Below, one piece after another: positions 1 through 9,571 of a stretch of DNA of 19,248 nt. The notes under the pieces are model-generated. The model searched no databases. It was not told the origin of the DNA and was given only the letters and a program-made list of their open reading frames with translations. The stretch comes from Hyphomicrobiales bacterium (GTDB lineage: Bacteria > Pseudomonadota > Alphaproteobacteria > Rhizobiales > Aestuariivirgaceae). The stretch is from contig JAMOMM010000024.1 of NCBI GenBank assembly GCA_027067085.1, positions 1 through 19,248 on the forward strand, given 5' to 3'. The first letter of the stretch is position 1. Each line of letters begins with the position of its first letter. Position numbers and translations under genes: made by a program.

Positions 1-3000
1 AATGGTTAGCACCACATCACCTACAGAAACTTTCTGCCCAACTTCAACGGTCATCGACGAAACAACGCCCGGCATTGGCGCAGCCACATGAAGAGCGTTG
101 CCGATCTCAGCTTTTGGATGCTTGCTCGCCCCTGCGCTAGCACTACGGTTAGCAACTTTTGCCATACGTGGTTGACCATTTAATTCAAAGAAAACCTTAA
201 CATCGCCCTCTTCATTGGTTTCGCCAATAGCCAAGCATCGAACCACAAGGGTTTTACCTGTTTCAATCGTCACCGAAATTTCGCTACCCGGTTTCATGCC
301 ATAAAAGAATTGCTCGGTTGGCAAACCTGAAACAGGACCATATTTACGTTGGCGTTTTGCAAAATCTACAAACACCTTTGGATACATGAGGTAAGAATTA
401 AACTCTTCCTCAGTGATCTTACGCCCAGCTTTTTTTTCAGCCTTTTGACGCTTCTTATCAAGATCAGCGGCAGGCAAAACAGAACCAGGACGAACAGTTA
501 AACCCTTTTCCCCTTTTAAAACTTTATTTTGCAATGCTTTTGGAAAACCACCAGGAGGTTGACCCAAATCACCATTAAAGAACCCAACCACTGAATCAGG
601 GAACGACACATCTTTATCAGGGTTTTCGACATCGGCGCGCGTAAGACCCGCAGACACCATGGCCAAAGCCATATCTCCAACCACTTTTGAAGACGGCGTT
701 ACCTTAACAATATCACCAAACATCTGGTTCACATCTGCGTAGGTTTGTGCCACTTCATGCCAACGCTCTGAAAGACCAAGCGAACGGGCTTGCTCTTTAA
801 GGTTGGTAAATTGACCACCTGGCATCTCATGCAAGTAGACTTCTGATGCGCCAGCTTTTAAATCTGATTCAAACGCAGCATATTGCATTCGCACATTTTC
901 CCAATAATCTGAGAACTGACGTATGACTTTTGGGTCCAACCCCGTATCACGTGGTGTATTACGCAAGGCCTCAACAATTGATCCCAAGTTTGGTTGCGAC
1001 GTTAATCCTGAAAACGAATCCATCGCTGCATCAACCGCATCAACACCTGCATCGACCGCAGCTATAATTGTTGCCGCCGCAATGCCTGACGTATCATGGG
1101 TATGGAAATGAACAGGCAATCCCGTCTCTTCTTTTAAAGCTTTAACCAACACACTAGCCGCTGCAGGTTTGAGCAATCCCGCCATATCTTTAAGACCAAT
1201 GACATGAGCGCCCGCATCTGCCAATTCTTTGGCCATACCCGTGTAATACTTCAGGTCATACTTAGAACGAGCAGGATCAAGAATATCACCCGTATAACAA
1301 ACCACCGCTTCGCAAATTTTATTGGCTTCAAGCACCGCATCCATAGAGACGCGCATATTCTCAACCCAGTTTAAACTATCAAAAACCCGAAAAACATCGA
1401 TGCCAGAATCTGCTGCTTGCAACGTGAACTTACGCACCACATTATCTGGATAATTTTCATAGCCAACACCATTCGATCCACGCAACAGCATTTGCAACAA
1501 TAAGTTAGGCACTCGTTTTCGAATACGGCGCAACCGTTCCCACGGACACTCTTGAAGGAAGCGCATCGACACATCAAACGTCGCTCCACCCCAACACTCA
1601 AGCGAGAATAAATCAGGCAGATCAGCAGCATAGCTTCTAGCCGCTGCAACCATATCATAACTGCGCATTCGTGTTGCCAAGAGAGACTGGTGTGCATCAC
1701 GCATTGTCGTATCTGTAATCAAGACTTTTTTCTGCGCTAACATCCAGTCACCAACAGCTTTTGGCCCCTGCTCATCAAGTAAATTTTTAGTACCGTTTGC
1801 AGGTTTTATCGCAATAGCTTCAGGTGCGCGAGGCAACACCGCATACGAAGGTGGCGTTGGGCGACCCTCAACTTCAGGGTGGCCATTTACCGTAATATCG
1901 GCAATGTAGCGCAATAGTTTACTGGCACGATCCCGCCGTTTTGGAAATTCAAATAATTCAGGATGGCTATCAATAAATCTGGTTGAATATGTCGCATTAA
2001 TGAACGCTTCATGGCCAATCAAATTCTCAACAAAAGCTAAGTTAGTCGCGACACCACGAATTCGAAATTCTCGCAACGCACGGTCCATGCGCTTAATTGC
2101 TTCTGATGGACTTGGTGCCCAGCATGTTACTTTTTCAAGCAATGAATCATAGTAGCGAGTAATAACTGCGCCAGAATAAGCTGTTCCACCATCAAGGCGC
2201 ACACCAAAACCCGTCGCACCACGATACGCTGTAATACGGCCGTAATCTGGAATGAAATTGTTGCGCGGGTCTTCTGTTGTAATCCGGCACTGCAATGCAT
2301 GGCCATTAAGCTTTATATCTTTTTGCGCGGGGATGCAGCTTTCCGTCGCCACACCAATACGCCCGCCTTCGCAAATGGCAATTTGCGATTTAACAATATC
2401 AATACCCGTAATCTCTTCGGTAACCGTGTGTTCCACTTGAATACGTGGGTTTACTTCAATGAAATAATAAGCGCCCGATGCAATATCCATCAAAAACTCT
2501 ACGGTGCCTGCACATTCATAATTGGCATACCGCGCAATCTTTAGGCCAAGTTCACAAAGTTCGGCGCGTTGTTCGTCATCAAGATAAGGTGCCGGTGCCC
2601 GTTCAACCACTTTTTGGTTGCGCCGTTGAACCGTGCAGTCACGTTCAAACAAATGAACCACAGTACCATGTTGATCGCCAAGAACTTGAACTTCCACATG
2701 GCGCGCTGCTTCAATGAGTTTTTCTAAGAAAAGCTCATCATTACCAAAAGCAGCTTTTGCCTCACGGCGCGAAGCCAGAACGCTGTCTTCAAGTTCATCT
2801 TCGCTGTAGATCGGGCGCATACCGCGGCCACCACCACCCCAACTTGCTTTCAGCATCAAGGGATAGCCGACCTCTTGAGCAAGGCGTTTGATTTCATCAA
2901 TATCATCTGGCAATGCACTCGTGGCAGGCACAACGGGAACACCAGCTGCAACCGCCGCATTTCGCGCTGAAACTTTATCACCAAGCAAACGCATCGTCTC

Positions 3001-3336
3001 TGATTTTGGACCAATAAAGGCGATACCGTTCTGTGCACACGCATCAGCAAATTCTGGATTTTCAGACAAAAACCCATAGCCTGGGTGAATAGCATCAGCG
3101 CCAGATTTAAGCGCCACGCGAATCATTTCATCAATTGATAGATAGGCTTTGACCGGGCCAAGATTCGCACCAATTTGATAAGATTCATCGGATTTAAATC
3201 GATGCAGCGCCAAGCGATCTTCTTTTGCATAAACTGCAACTGTCTTTTTACCAAGCTCATTTGCAGCCCGCATAACACGAATTGCAATTTCACTACGGTT
3301 TGCTACCAAAATTTTCTGAAACGTTTTTTTAGCCAT
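1..3336 (-). CDS. pyc: Pyruvate carboxylase, C-terminus cut off by window edge
   Basis: Biotin-dependent cytosolic enzyme that carboxylates pyruvate to oxaloacetate (anaplerosis). The frame is open from the ATG at 3336 to base 1 (1112 codons); the family is about 1150 residues, so roughly 40 are missing. Domains in order: biotin carboxylase with ATP-grasp glycine loop SWGGGGRGMR after K163 and EVNPRIQVEH from E294; carboxyltransferase barrel starting near DTTMRD (from D542), with GLKDMAGL whose K716 matches the carbamylated metal-ligand lysine, and metal-binding HFHTH at 743-747; then the linker and the start of the biotinyl domain (APMPG...), ending before the expected biotinylated lysine motif. 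The single-chain BC-CT-BCCP order separates it from acetyl-CoA and propionyl-CoA carboxylase subunits. An AGGGGAAT leader precedes the ATG. It stands alone, divergent from the peptidase gene. Confidence 0.96.
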   Translation of the reverse strand, partial: MAKKTFQKILVANRSEIAIRVMRAANELGKKTVAVYAKEDRLALHRFKSDESYQIGANLGPVKAYLSIDEMIRVALKSGADAIHPGYGFLSENPEFADACAQNGIAFIGPKSETMRLLGDKVSARNAAVAAGVPVVPATSALPDDIDEIKRLAQEVGYPLMLKASWGGGGRGMRPIYSEDELEDSVLASRREAKAAFGNDELFLEKLIEAARHVEVQVLGDQHGTVVHLFERDCTVQRRNQKVVERAPAPYLDDEQRAELCELGLKIARYANYECAGTVEFLMDIASGAYYFIEVNPRIQVEHTVTEEITGIDIVKSQIAICEGGRIGVATESCIPAQKDIKLNGHALQCRITTEDPRNNFIPDYGRITAYRGATGFGVRLDGGTAYSGAVITRYYDSLLEKVTCWAPSPSEAIKRMDRALREFRIRGVATNLAFVENLIGHEAFINATYSTRFIDSHPELFEFPKRRDRASKLLRYIADITVNGHPEVEGRPTPPSYAVLPRAPEAIAIKPANGTKNLLDEQGPKAVGDWMLAQKKVLITDTTMRDAHQSLLATRMRSYDMVAAARSYAADLPDLFSLECWGGATFDVSMRFLQECPWERLRRIRKRVPNLLLQMLLRGSNGVGYENYPDNVVRKFTLQAADSGIDVFRVFDSLNWVENMRVSMDAVLEANKICEAVVCYTGDILDPARSKYDLKYYTGMAKELADAGAHVIGLKDMAGLLKPAAASVLVKALKEETGLPVHFHTHDTSGIAAATIIAAVDAGVDAVDAAMDSFSGLTSQPNLGSIVEALRNTPRDTGLDPKVIRQFSDYWENVRMQYAAFESDLKAGASEVYLHEMPGGQFTNLKEQARSLGLSERWHEVAQTYADVNQMFGDIVKVTPSSKVVGDMALAMVSAGLTRADVENPDKDVSFPDSVVGFFNGDLGQPPGGFPKALQNKVLKGEKGLTVRPGSVLPAADLDKKRQKAEKKAGRKITEEEFNSYLMYPKVFVDFAKRQRKYGPVSGLPTEQFFYGMKPGSEISVTIETGKTLVVRCLAIGETNEEGDVKVFFELNGQPRMAKVANRSASAGASKHPKAEIGNALHVAAPMPGVVSSMTVEVGQKVSVGDVVLTI

Positions 3337-3848
3337 ATTCCCCTACAATCTGATGCAATAATGCGTCTGCCTTTAAGCATTTACCCAATAGGTACTGAGC
3401 AAAAGGCCAAACAACAAGTATTATACATTAGTTTAGATGAATATGCCGCAGTCACGCTATACCCATATCCACACAGTTTCGCCACATTTCAAGCACGTTT
3501 TTCTGTAAAATTAACACTTTAGAAACCATAAGAGGGCTAAATTGGGTACTAAATGAGTGATTTGCGAGCTTTATAGAAAAATAACAGGGGTTTCTCCATC
3601 CAATTTTGATAAAACCAACTCTAAGCAATTGTTTTTGAGCGATTTTTATTAAAATCTTTCCCTTGAACTGTTGACTCAATGATTGCTGTGTTGCAATGTC
3701 TGCGCACTTTAACGATGTAAATCGTTGTGGTGGGCTGGGGTGCAAAAAAGACTTAACTTAAACTGGGCTTCTTGCGCGTTTACCTGCCATTTGCTCAAAA
3801 CTGAAATTTTTGCTCACAATCGAGCATACTTGTAGGGAATAAGGGCAC
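3337..3848. other. 512-base divergent intergenic region between pyc and the M23 peptidase gene
   Basis: This AT-rich spacer must carry the promoters and leaders of both divergent genes. Nothing in it looks like a protein gene: the only frame of note (97 codons, minus, 3452-3745) has no recognisable content. Visible structure includes a perfect TATAAT on the minus strand at 3420-3425, a small inverted repeat TGCTC/GAGCA at about 3811-3825, and a near-identical leader TTGTAGGG(G)AATA placed before both divergent starts (3336-3348 minus, 3830-3841 plus). No tRNA or clear structured RNA was recognised. Confidence 0.7.
3420..3425 (-). promoter_or_regulatory. Possible -10 element for pyc
   Basis: On the minus strand the sequence reads TATAAT, a perfect match to the sigma-70 -10 box, about 84 bases upstream of the pyc ATG. 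No good -35 hexamer lies at 16-18 bases upstream, so the promoter is only tentative. Confidence 0.28.
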
Positions 3849-5603
3849 TTGAACGATCCGATTGCTACATTGCGCAACCGGCATGTCCCATCGGGGTATG
3901 AAGGACACCAGCACGAACAAAGTGTGCATTATGACGACCCGATTCATATCGAAGACCTCGAATCAAGCGACAATGACCCTTTTCATGAAGAACAAGCTCA
4001 ACCCCATCGTTGGCTTATCACCACTTGCATTGCAGGTGTTGCTGGTTCGCTAGTTATCGGTGGTGCTTTACTTGGCCTGTTTAGCGAAAACGGCCCATCG
4101 GCTCAAGCTTCTGTCCAATTAACAGAAAAATGGCAACGCCCAACAGTATCAGCAAAAAGTGATCTTAATGGTCAGTTTGCTAAAACATTGCAACTGCGCC
4201 CTTACCAAGAAGTGTCGGTCAACCAAAATACCGCAAAAAATACAACCGTCATTTCAAACGGCTACACCAGCGCTAGCATTATACAACAAGCCCCACGCGC
4301 AATTCAGGCATCTTTGACTTTTGGTACTATACCAAATGGTGAAAGACCAACCGTACTGGGCAATCCAAGCATTCTTGGTGACCAAGGAAACTTTGCACCA
4401 ACGCCACAAAACAACACCACGACGATTTTAAAGAAACTGCCACCTGAACCAATTGATGAAACAATTGTTCTAAAATCAGGCGATACGCTCATTTCTCGCC
4501 TCGTTGCTCTGGGCGTGACCAATAGCACTGCAGCACAGCTGACAACAACACTTGAACCAGTCTTCCCATCCAAACTGCTTAAAGCTGGTCAAAAATTTAT
4601 TGTGACATTAGATAAACAACAAGATTTCTTCGGGAATTTTGTTATTTACCCGGTTCAACTAACATTTTCACCTGGTCCAAAAGAAGAAATTTCAATCGAG
4701 GCTGACGAAGAAGGCCAATTCTTTGTTCGTGTTAATGGCAAGAAAAACAAAGAACCCTCACGTTACGCCGCGCCGCGTTCTGGCCAATACCGAATTGCAG
4801 GACGCGTAACATCAAGCCTGTTTGCGGCCGCCTCTGATAAAGGTGTTCCTGACTACATTATCAATCAAGTTATTCGCGCCTTTTCGCACGATGTTGATTT
4901 TCAGCGCGATGTTGCAGCTGGTGCAAAATTTGAAATATTCTTTGGCAAACCTTTAACTGGCTCTGCGACCCGCCGTAAAGTTGTACATTACACTTCCCTA
5001 CAAGTTCGCGGAAAAACCAAACATCTATACCGCTATACCAATAAACGCGGCAAGACGGCTTATTATGATCCAAAAGGGCGTGGTGCTACTAAGTTCTTGA
5101 TGCGCACACCCATTAGTGGCGCGCGTATTAGCTCAGGTTTTGGCATGCGCCGACATCCCATTCTTGGCTATTCTAAACTACACGCTGGTATTGATTTTGC
5201 AGCCCCACGCGGCACACCTATTCGTGCTGCAGGTAGTGGTAAAATGATTACTCGTGGTTGGAAAGGTGGGTACGGAAAAGCCGTCGAAATCAAACATACA
5301 AATGGCTACATGACACGCTATGCTCATATGAGTCGCTTTTCTAAAGGCCTATCTCGCGGTTCTTATGTTCGCCAAGGTCAAGTTATTGGTTATGTTGGCG
5401 CCACTGGGCGTGTAACTGGGGCTCACCTTCACTATGAAGTCCGCATCAATAACCGCGCCATAAACCCGCGCCGTGTTCGCGTTGCTGGTAAGCTAAGACT
5501 TCGTGGCAAAGATCTGTCGCGCTTTAAAAAGCGTAAACAGCGTATCATCGCTATGATGAAAAAAGCCCCAACGTCAAACCGCTTGGCAAGTATTTCAAAA
5601 TAG
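3849..5603 (+). CDS. Membrane-anchored M23 peptidoglycan endopeptidase (MepM/Csd3-like)
   Basis: Zinc metallopeptidase expected to cut peptidoglycan cross-links in the periplasm. The 584 residues comprise an acidic cytoplasmic N-terminus (1-54), one membrane helix (about 55-78), a low-complexity periplasmic linker rich in N, T and P (80-200), a LysM/OapA-like segment (about 204-250), a Csd3-like second N-terminal domain around 300-370 (SSLFAAASDKGVPD, FSHDVDFQRD) and a C-terminal M23 domain (about 425-545). The catalytic set is complete: HAGID with H445 and D449, YAHM with H493, HLHYE with H526 and H528, so it should be active rather than a degenerate LytM activator. The start is TTG: an in-frame TAA lies at 3840-3842 and there is no in-frame ATG before the membrane helix. 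AGGGA at 3834-3838 or AAGGG at 3841-3845 may serve as ribosome site. The tail after the peptidase domain is strongly basic. Confidence 0.92.
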   Translation: MNDPIATLRNRHVPSGYEGHQHEQSVHYDDPIHIEDLESSDNDPFHEEQAQPHRWLITTCIAGVAGSLVIGGALLGLFSENGPSAQASVQLTEKWQRPTVSAKSDLNGQFAKTLQLRPYQEVSVNQNTAKNTTVISNGYTSASIIQQAPRAIQASLTFGTIPNGERPTVLGNPSILGDQGNFAPTPQNNTTTILKKLPPEPIDETIVLKSGDTLISRLVALGVTNSTAAQLTTTLEPVFPSKLLKAGQKFIVTLDKQQDFFGNFVIYPVQLTFSPGPKEEISIEADEEGQFFVRVNGKKNKEPSRYAAPRSGQYRIAGRVTSSLFAAASDKGVPDYIINQVIRAFSHDVDFQRDVAAGAKFEIFFGKPLTGSATRRKVVHYTSLQVRGKTKHLYRYTNKRGKTAYYDPKGRGATKFLMRTPISGARISSGFGMRRHPILGYSKLHAGIDFAAPRGTPIRAAGSGKMITRGWKGGYGKAVEIKHTNGYMTRYAHMSRFSKGLSRGSYVRQGQVIGYVGATGRVTGAHLHYEVRINNRAINPRRVRVAGKLRLRGKDLSRFKKRKQRIIAMMKKAPTSNRLASISK

Positions 5604-5633
5604 CAAAAAACCAATTGCGACTTTAACAAACAA

Positions 5634-5660
5634 AAAAGGCTCCTTTTTCGGGAGCCTTTT
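5634..5660. terminator. Bidirectional intrinsic terminator between M23 peptidase and ppk2
   Basis: The arms AAAAGGCTCC (5634-5643) and GGAGCCTTTT (5651-5660) pair perfectly around a 7-base loop. A T-rich tail follows on the plus strand (CTATTTT), and on the minus strand the A run at 5632-5637 gives a U tract. It sits in the 81-base gap between two convergent genes and should stop transcripts from both sides. Confidence 0.88.
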
Positions 5661-5684
5661 CTATTTTCAAGGTATTTAAACGTG

Positions 5685-6653
5685 TTACTTCTTCTTACGA
5701 CGCCTTGCTGGATGAACAGCACGATCAAGTAACATCTCATTTGTACCAAGCACATGCGCACTAGATCCAACAATAAGTGGGTCTGGCCCTGTAACAACAG
5801 ATTCGTCTTTATCAGTGTATGGAAGCGCTTTTAAGAAATGCTGCATACAGTTAAGACGAGCACGTTTCTTATCGTCAGATTTCACAATAACCCATGGGGC
5901 ATCTGCTGTATCTGTATTAAAGAACATCGCTTCTTTTGCTTCGGTGTAATCATCCCAAAGGCCTAATGATGCACGGTCAATTGGAGACAGCTTCCACTGT
6001 TTGAGCGGATCTTTTTCACGTGACGCAAATCGTCTTTTCTGCTCATTTTGAGTCACAGAGAACCAATATTTAAACGTCCATATACCAGACCGAACCAACA
6101 TCCGTTCAAGCTCTGGGCATTGGCGCATAAATTCTAAATACTCATTTGCAGAACAAAAACCCATTACCCGCTCAACGCCAGCTCGGTTATACCAAGAACG
6201 GTCAAATAACACCATTTCACCAGCAGCTGGTAGATGTTCAATATAGCGTTGGAAAAACCACTGCGTTCTTTCACGGTCCGTTGGCTTATTCAGCGCAACA
6301 ACACGCGTTGCACGTGGGTTTAGGTGTTCAGTAAACCGTTTGATCGTGCCACCCTTACCAGCAGCATCACGGCCTTCAAACAACATCATTACTTTTTGAC
6401 CAGTTGCCTCAATCCAAGCTTGAGCTTTTAACAACTCAACTTGTAATTCAGCCTTGCGCTTTTCATAAGCAGCGCGCTTCATTTTATTTTTATAAGGATA
6501 AGTACCAGACTCAAATGCTTTTCTAATTTCATTATAGTCATGGCGCATCTCAGCTAATTTGTGCAATTTTTTGGCACGCTTAGCTGCAGATTTTTTAACT
6601 TCATCAACCGCTTCAGATTTCTCTTTTTTTGGGCTTGCCACTTGATTATCCAT
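5685..6653 (-). CDS. ppk2: Polyphosphate kinase 2 family protein
   Basis: PPK2 enzymes move phosphate between inorganic polyphosphate and nucleoside phosphates, usually making NTP from NDP. The protein (322 residues from this start) has a basic, helical N-terminus rich in K, A and E, then the PPK2 P-loop FEGRDAAGKGG (about 92-102) and the Walker B region LFDRSWYNRAGVERVMGF (about 149-166). It ends in a basic run, RRRKKK. The length fits single-domain PPK2. The frame can extend to a TTG at 6683, but CGGGAG at 6661-6666 lies 7 bases before the ATG at 6653, so that ATG is preferred. It is transcribed away from clpB, whose terminator separates them, and converges on the peptidase gene. Substrate preference (ADP or GDP) cannot be read from sequence alone. 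Confidence 0.93.
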   Translation of the reverse strand: MDNQVASPKKEKSEAVDEVKKSAAKRAKKLHKLAEMRHDYNEIRKAFESGTYPYKNKMKRAAYEKRKAELQVELLKAQAWIEATGQKVMMLFEGRDAAGKGGTIKRFTEHLNPRATRVVALNKPTDRERTQWFFQRYIEHLPAAGEMVLFDRSWYNRAGVERVMGFCSANEYLEFMRQCPELERMLVRSGIWTFKYWFSVTQNEQKRRFASREKDPLKQWKLSPIDRASLGLWDDYTEAKEAMFFNTDTADAPWVIVKSDDKKRARLNCMQHFLKALPYTDKDESVVTGPDPLIVGSSAHVLGTNEMLLDRAVHPARRRKKK

Positions 6654-6763
6654 TCCACTACTCCCGACATTAAATAACCGCAAATAGCAAACTAACCCTG
6701 ATTGATTTCAATACGATTGACTTACGTCACTTTTCACAACAATCGAGTGTAATGGTTACCAAC

Positions 6764-6795
6764 AAAAAAACGCGGGGTTAAAATTTAACCCCGCG
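6764..6795 (-). terminator. Intrinsic terminator of clpB
   Basis: CGCGGGGTTAAA (6771-6782) and TTTAACCCCGCG (6784-6795) form a GC-rich perfect hairpin 21 bases after the clpB stop codon. On the minus strand it is followed by seven T (complement of the A run at 6764-6770), the classical Rho-independent form. It insulates ppk2 from clpB. Confidence 0.93.
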
Positions 6796-6816
6796 CCATA
6801 TTATTTTGTTTACAAA

Positions 6817-9414
6817 TTAAGTTGCAACAAGAGCTGGCGTATCATTGAGGACTAGATGGTCCCCTTCCACACGCACTGATACAGTCTCTCCAGAACTAAC
6901 CTCACCAGACAATAACATTTCTGCCAAAGTGTCTTGTAGGTAACGCTGAATAACCCGTTTCAAAGGCCGTGCACCATAAGCTGGATCATACCCCTTATTT
7001 GCAATCCAATCACGAGCAGCAGCATCAAGATCAAGCCCGATCTTGCGGTCATCCAGCAGCCTTTGCAAACGACCCATTTGAATGTCAACAATCTGCCCCA
7101 TGTCTTGCTTTTTAAGGCGTTGGAACAAAATTGTTTCATCAAGCCTGTTTAAGAACTCAGGCCTAAATTGTGATCGCACAACATCCATAACCTTATCACG
7201 GACATCATCCACATTTTGATCCTCTTCAAGGTTCACCAAGTATTCCGCACCCATGTTCGATGTCATGATAATCAAGGTATTGCGGAAGTCCACCGTGCGC
7301 CCTTGACTATCGGTCAAACGACCCTCATCAAGCACTTGTAACAGCACGTTGAACACATCAGGATGGGCTTTCTCGATTTCATCAAATAACACAAGTTGAT
7401 ATGGCCGACGACGAACAGCTTCGGTTAGTGCGCCACCTTCATCATAGCCAACATACCCTGGAGGGGCACCAATCAACCGAGCAACAGAATGCTTTTCCAT
7501 ATACTCAGACATATCAATGCGCACCATGGCTTGCTCATCATCAAACATGAAGTCAGCTAAGGCTTTGGTTAATTCAGTTTTACCCACACCAGTTGGGCCC
7601 AAAAACATGAACGAACCAATTGGACGATTGGGATCTTGCAAACCCGCACGTGCGCGACGAACCGCTTTTGAAACCGCAGCAACAGCTTCAGCTTGCCCAA
7701 CAACACGGCTGGACAGAACCTCTTCCATCTTCAACAGTTTACCACGCTCACCTTCAAGCATTTTATCAACAGGCACACCCGTCCACCGCGAAACAACTTG
7801 CGCAATATGATTGGAACTTACAGCTTCTTCCACAAGGGCTGTTGCATCTTCTTCACGCTTTTCAATCTCAGCAAGTTGCGCTTCGAGTTTTGGAATTTTG
7901 CCATATGACAATTCTCCAGCTTTTGCCAAATCACCACCACGCTCAGCAAGTTCAAGTTCCATCCGAGCTTCATCAAGTTGTTCTTTAATCTGATGAGCCT
8001 CATCAAGCTTGTCTTTTTCTGCCCGCCATTTTTGCGTCAAAACCGCTGCTTTTTCTTCAAGGTCTCCAAGCTCTTTTTCAAGATCTTCCAACCGATCAAT
8101 AGAAGCACGATCCGTTTCTTTTTTGAGCGCTTCACGTTCAATTTTCAACTGAATGATACGGCGGTCAAGTTCATCAAGCTCTTCAGGTTTTGAATCAACC
8201 TGCATACGTAAACGTGATGCAGCTTCATCCATCAAATCAATGGCTTTATCAGGCAAGAACCTATCGGTGATATAACGGTTTGATAAATTTGCCGCAGCAA
8301 CCAAAGCTGAGTCAGTAATACGAACGCCATGATGCAACTCATATTTTTCCTTGATGCCCCGCAAGATTGAAATTGTATCTTCAACCGTAGGTTCATCAAC
8401 AAATACAGGTTGGAAGCGCCGTGCTAAAGCCGCATCTTTTTCAACATACTTGCGATACTCATCAAGCGTTGTTGCGCCAACACAGTGCAACTCACCACGC
8501 GCCAAGGCAGGTTTCAACAGGTTTGATGCATCCATCGCACCATCAGATTTACCAGCCCCAATCAAGGTATGCATTTCATCGATAAACAGGATAATTTCAC
8601 CTGCCGCCGCTTGCACTTCAGATAGCACCGCTTTAAGCCGTTCTTCAAACTCACCACGGTATTTTGCACCTGCAATCAATGCACCCATGTCCAAAGACAT
8701 CAGCTTTTTATCGCGCAAACTTTCAGGGACATCACCATTAACAATGCGCAGCGCCAAACCTTCTGCAATCGCTGTTTTACCAACGCCAGGTTCACCAATA
8801 AGGACTGGATTGTTTTTGGTACGACGAGACAAAACCTGCATCGTCCGACGAATTTCTTCATCGCGGCCGATAACCGGATCAAGTTTACCTTCACGTGCAA
8901 CTTCGGTTAAGTCACGCGCATATTTTTTAAGTGCATCATAAGACTGCTCAGCTGAAGCACTATCAGCAGTGCGCCCTTGGCGAAGCTCGTCAATAGCTTT
9001 GTTTAAGGCAGATGGCGTCACGCCTGATTTTTTCAAACAATCAGCCGCATCACTCTTCTCGATCAAAACAGCATGGAGCAAACGCTCGACCGTCACAAAA
9101 CTATCGCCAGCTTTTTTTGCCAGTTTTTCTGCTGCTTCAAAAATCCGCGCAGTCTCTGGTGCCATATATAATTGACCCGCACCACCACCTGAGACTTTTG
9201 GCATTTTATCAAGGTGAAGAGCAACTTCGGTTTGCGCCAATTTCAAATTACCGCCAGCAGCTTTCAACAAACCAGAGGTTAAACCCTGATCGTCATCCAA
9301 AAGGACCTTTAAGATATGTAAGGGCGTAAATTTTTGATGACCTTCACGCAAAGCCAAATTTTGAGCAGATTGGACAAAACCTTTAGCCCGTTCTGTATAG
9401 TTTTCAAATTCCAT
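6817..9414 (-). CDS. clpB: ATP-dependent chaperone ClpB (Hsp100 disaggregase)
   Basis: Hexameric AAA+ disaggregase that threads aggregated proteins together with DnaK. At 865 residues it has full family length: Clp N-domain (1-150), first ATPase domain with Walker A GEPGVGKT (207-214) and Walker B LFIDE (276-280), coiled-coil middle domain (about 405-530, rich in E, K and L) which marks it as ClpB rather than ClpA or ClpC, second ATPase domain with GPTGVGKT (606-613), pore loop GYVGYDEGG and Walker B LVLFDE. The frame can extend 7 codons to an ATG at 9435, but AAGGAG (9422-9427) lies 7 bases before the ATG at 9414, and MEFENYTERA is the usual ClpB N-terminus. A heat-shock-like promoter lies upstream and a strong terminator downstream, so it is probably monocistronic. 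Confidence 0.98.
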   Translation of the reverse strand: MEFENYTERAKGFVQSAQNLALREGHQKFTPLHILKVLLDDDQGLTSGLLKAAGGNLKLAQTEVALHLDKMPKVSGGGAGQLYMAPETARIFEAAEKLAKKAGDSFVTVERLLHAVLIEKSDAADCLKKSGVTPSALNKAIDELRQGRTADSASAEQSYDALKKYARDLTEVAREGKLDPVIGRDEEIRRTMQVLSRRTKNNPVLIGEPGVGKTAIAEGLALRIVNGDVPESLRDKKLMSLDMGALIAGAKYRGEFEERLKAVLSEVQAAAGEIILFIDEMHTLIGAGKSDGAMDASNLLKPALARGELHCVGATTLDEYRKYVEKDAALARRFQPVFVDEPTVEDTISILRGIKEKYELHHGVRITDSALVAAANLSNRYITDRFLPDKAIDLMDEAASRLRMQVDSKPEELDELDRRIIQLKIEREALKKETDRASIDRLEDLEKELGDLEEKAAVLTQKWRAEKDKLDEAHQIKEQLDEARMELELAERGGDLAKAGELSYGKIPKLEAQLAEIEKREEDATALVEEAVSSNHIAQVVSRWTGVPVDKMLEGERGKLLKMEEVLSSRVVGQAEAVAAVSKAVRRARAGLQDPNRPIGSFMFLGPTGVGKTELTKALADFMFDDEQAMVRIDMSEYMEKHSVARLIGAPPGYVGYDEGGALTEAVRRRPYQLVLFDEIEKAHPDVFNVLLQVLDEGRLTDSQGRTVDFRNTLIIMTSNMGAEYLVNLEEDQNVDDVRDKVMDVVRSQFRPEFLNRLDETILFQRLKKQDMGQIVDIQMGRLQRLLDDRKIGLDLDAAARDWIANKGYDPAYGARPLKRVIQRYLQDTLAEMLLSGEVSSGETVSVRVEGDHLVLNDTPALVAT

Positions 9415-9541
9415 GATATTACTCCTTTTGCGCATTTACTCGCAGCCCAAATATCTGGCACTGCGTTTCAAACGCCACGTAATAAATTTTAAATTTACCC
9501 AAAGCAGAACCCAATTAGGCATTCCTCTTTGTGCATATTCT

Positions 9542-9571
9542 TAATATGGTAGGGGTAACGCGAATCTCAAG
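9542..9571 (-). promoter_or_regulatory. Sigma-32 (RpoH)-like promoter of clpB
   Basis: On the minus strand, CTTGAGA (-35, 9565-9571) is followed by CCATATTA (-10, 9542-9549), with 18 bases between CTTG and CCATAT and a C-rich CCCCTA just before the -10. This resembles RpoH promoters (CTTG at -35, C-rich -10). It predicts a leader of about 120 bases. clpB is a classic RpoH target, which supports the reading, but the assignment is by eye. Confidence 0.5.

Noticed and set aside
1371..1700. 109-codon minus-strand frame inside pyc
   Set aside because: Another frame of the same strand through the carboxyltransferase domain; C- and M-rich composition is a frame-shadow pattern and the pyc frame is intact here.
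3452..3745. 97-codon minus-strand frame in the pyc/M23 spacer
   Set aside because: No family resemblance, no ribosome site I could support, and it would occupy the promoter region. Kept as non-coding, though conservation in relatives would change this.
3750..3765. CTTAACTTAA as a CtrA site in front of the M23 peptidase gene
   Set aside because: The CtrA consensus needs TTAA and TTAAC about 7 bases apart; here the two TTAA are 1 base apart.
6718..6729. TGAC-TTAC-GTCA inverted repeat upstream of ppk2
   Set aside because: Arms of only four bases; too short to support an operator call.
8351..8941. 196-codon open frame on the plus strand
   Set aside because: It lies wholly antisense to the conserved first ATPase domain of clpB, is rich in S, R, A and P as expected of a reverse-frame shadow, and has no recognisable domain.
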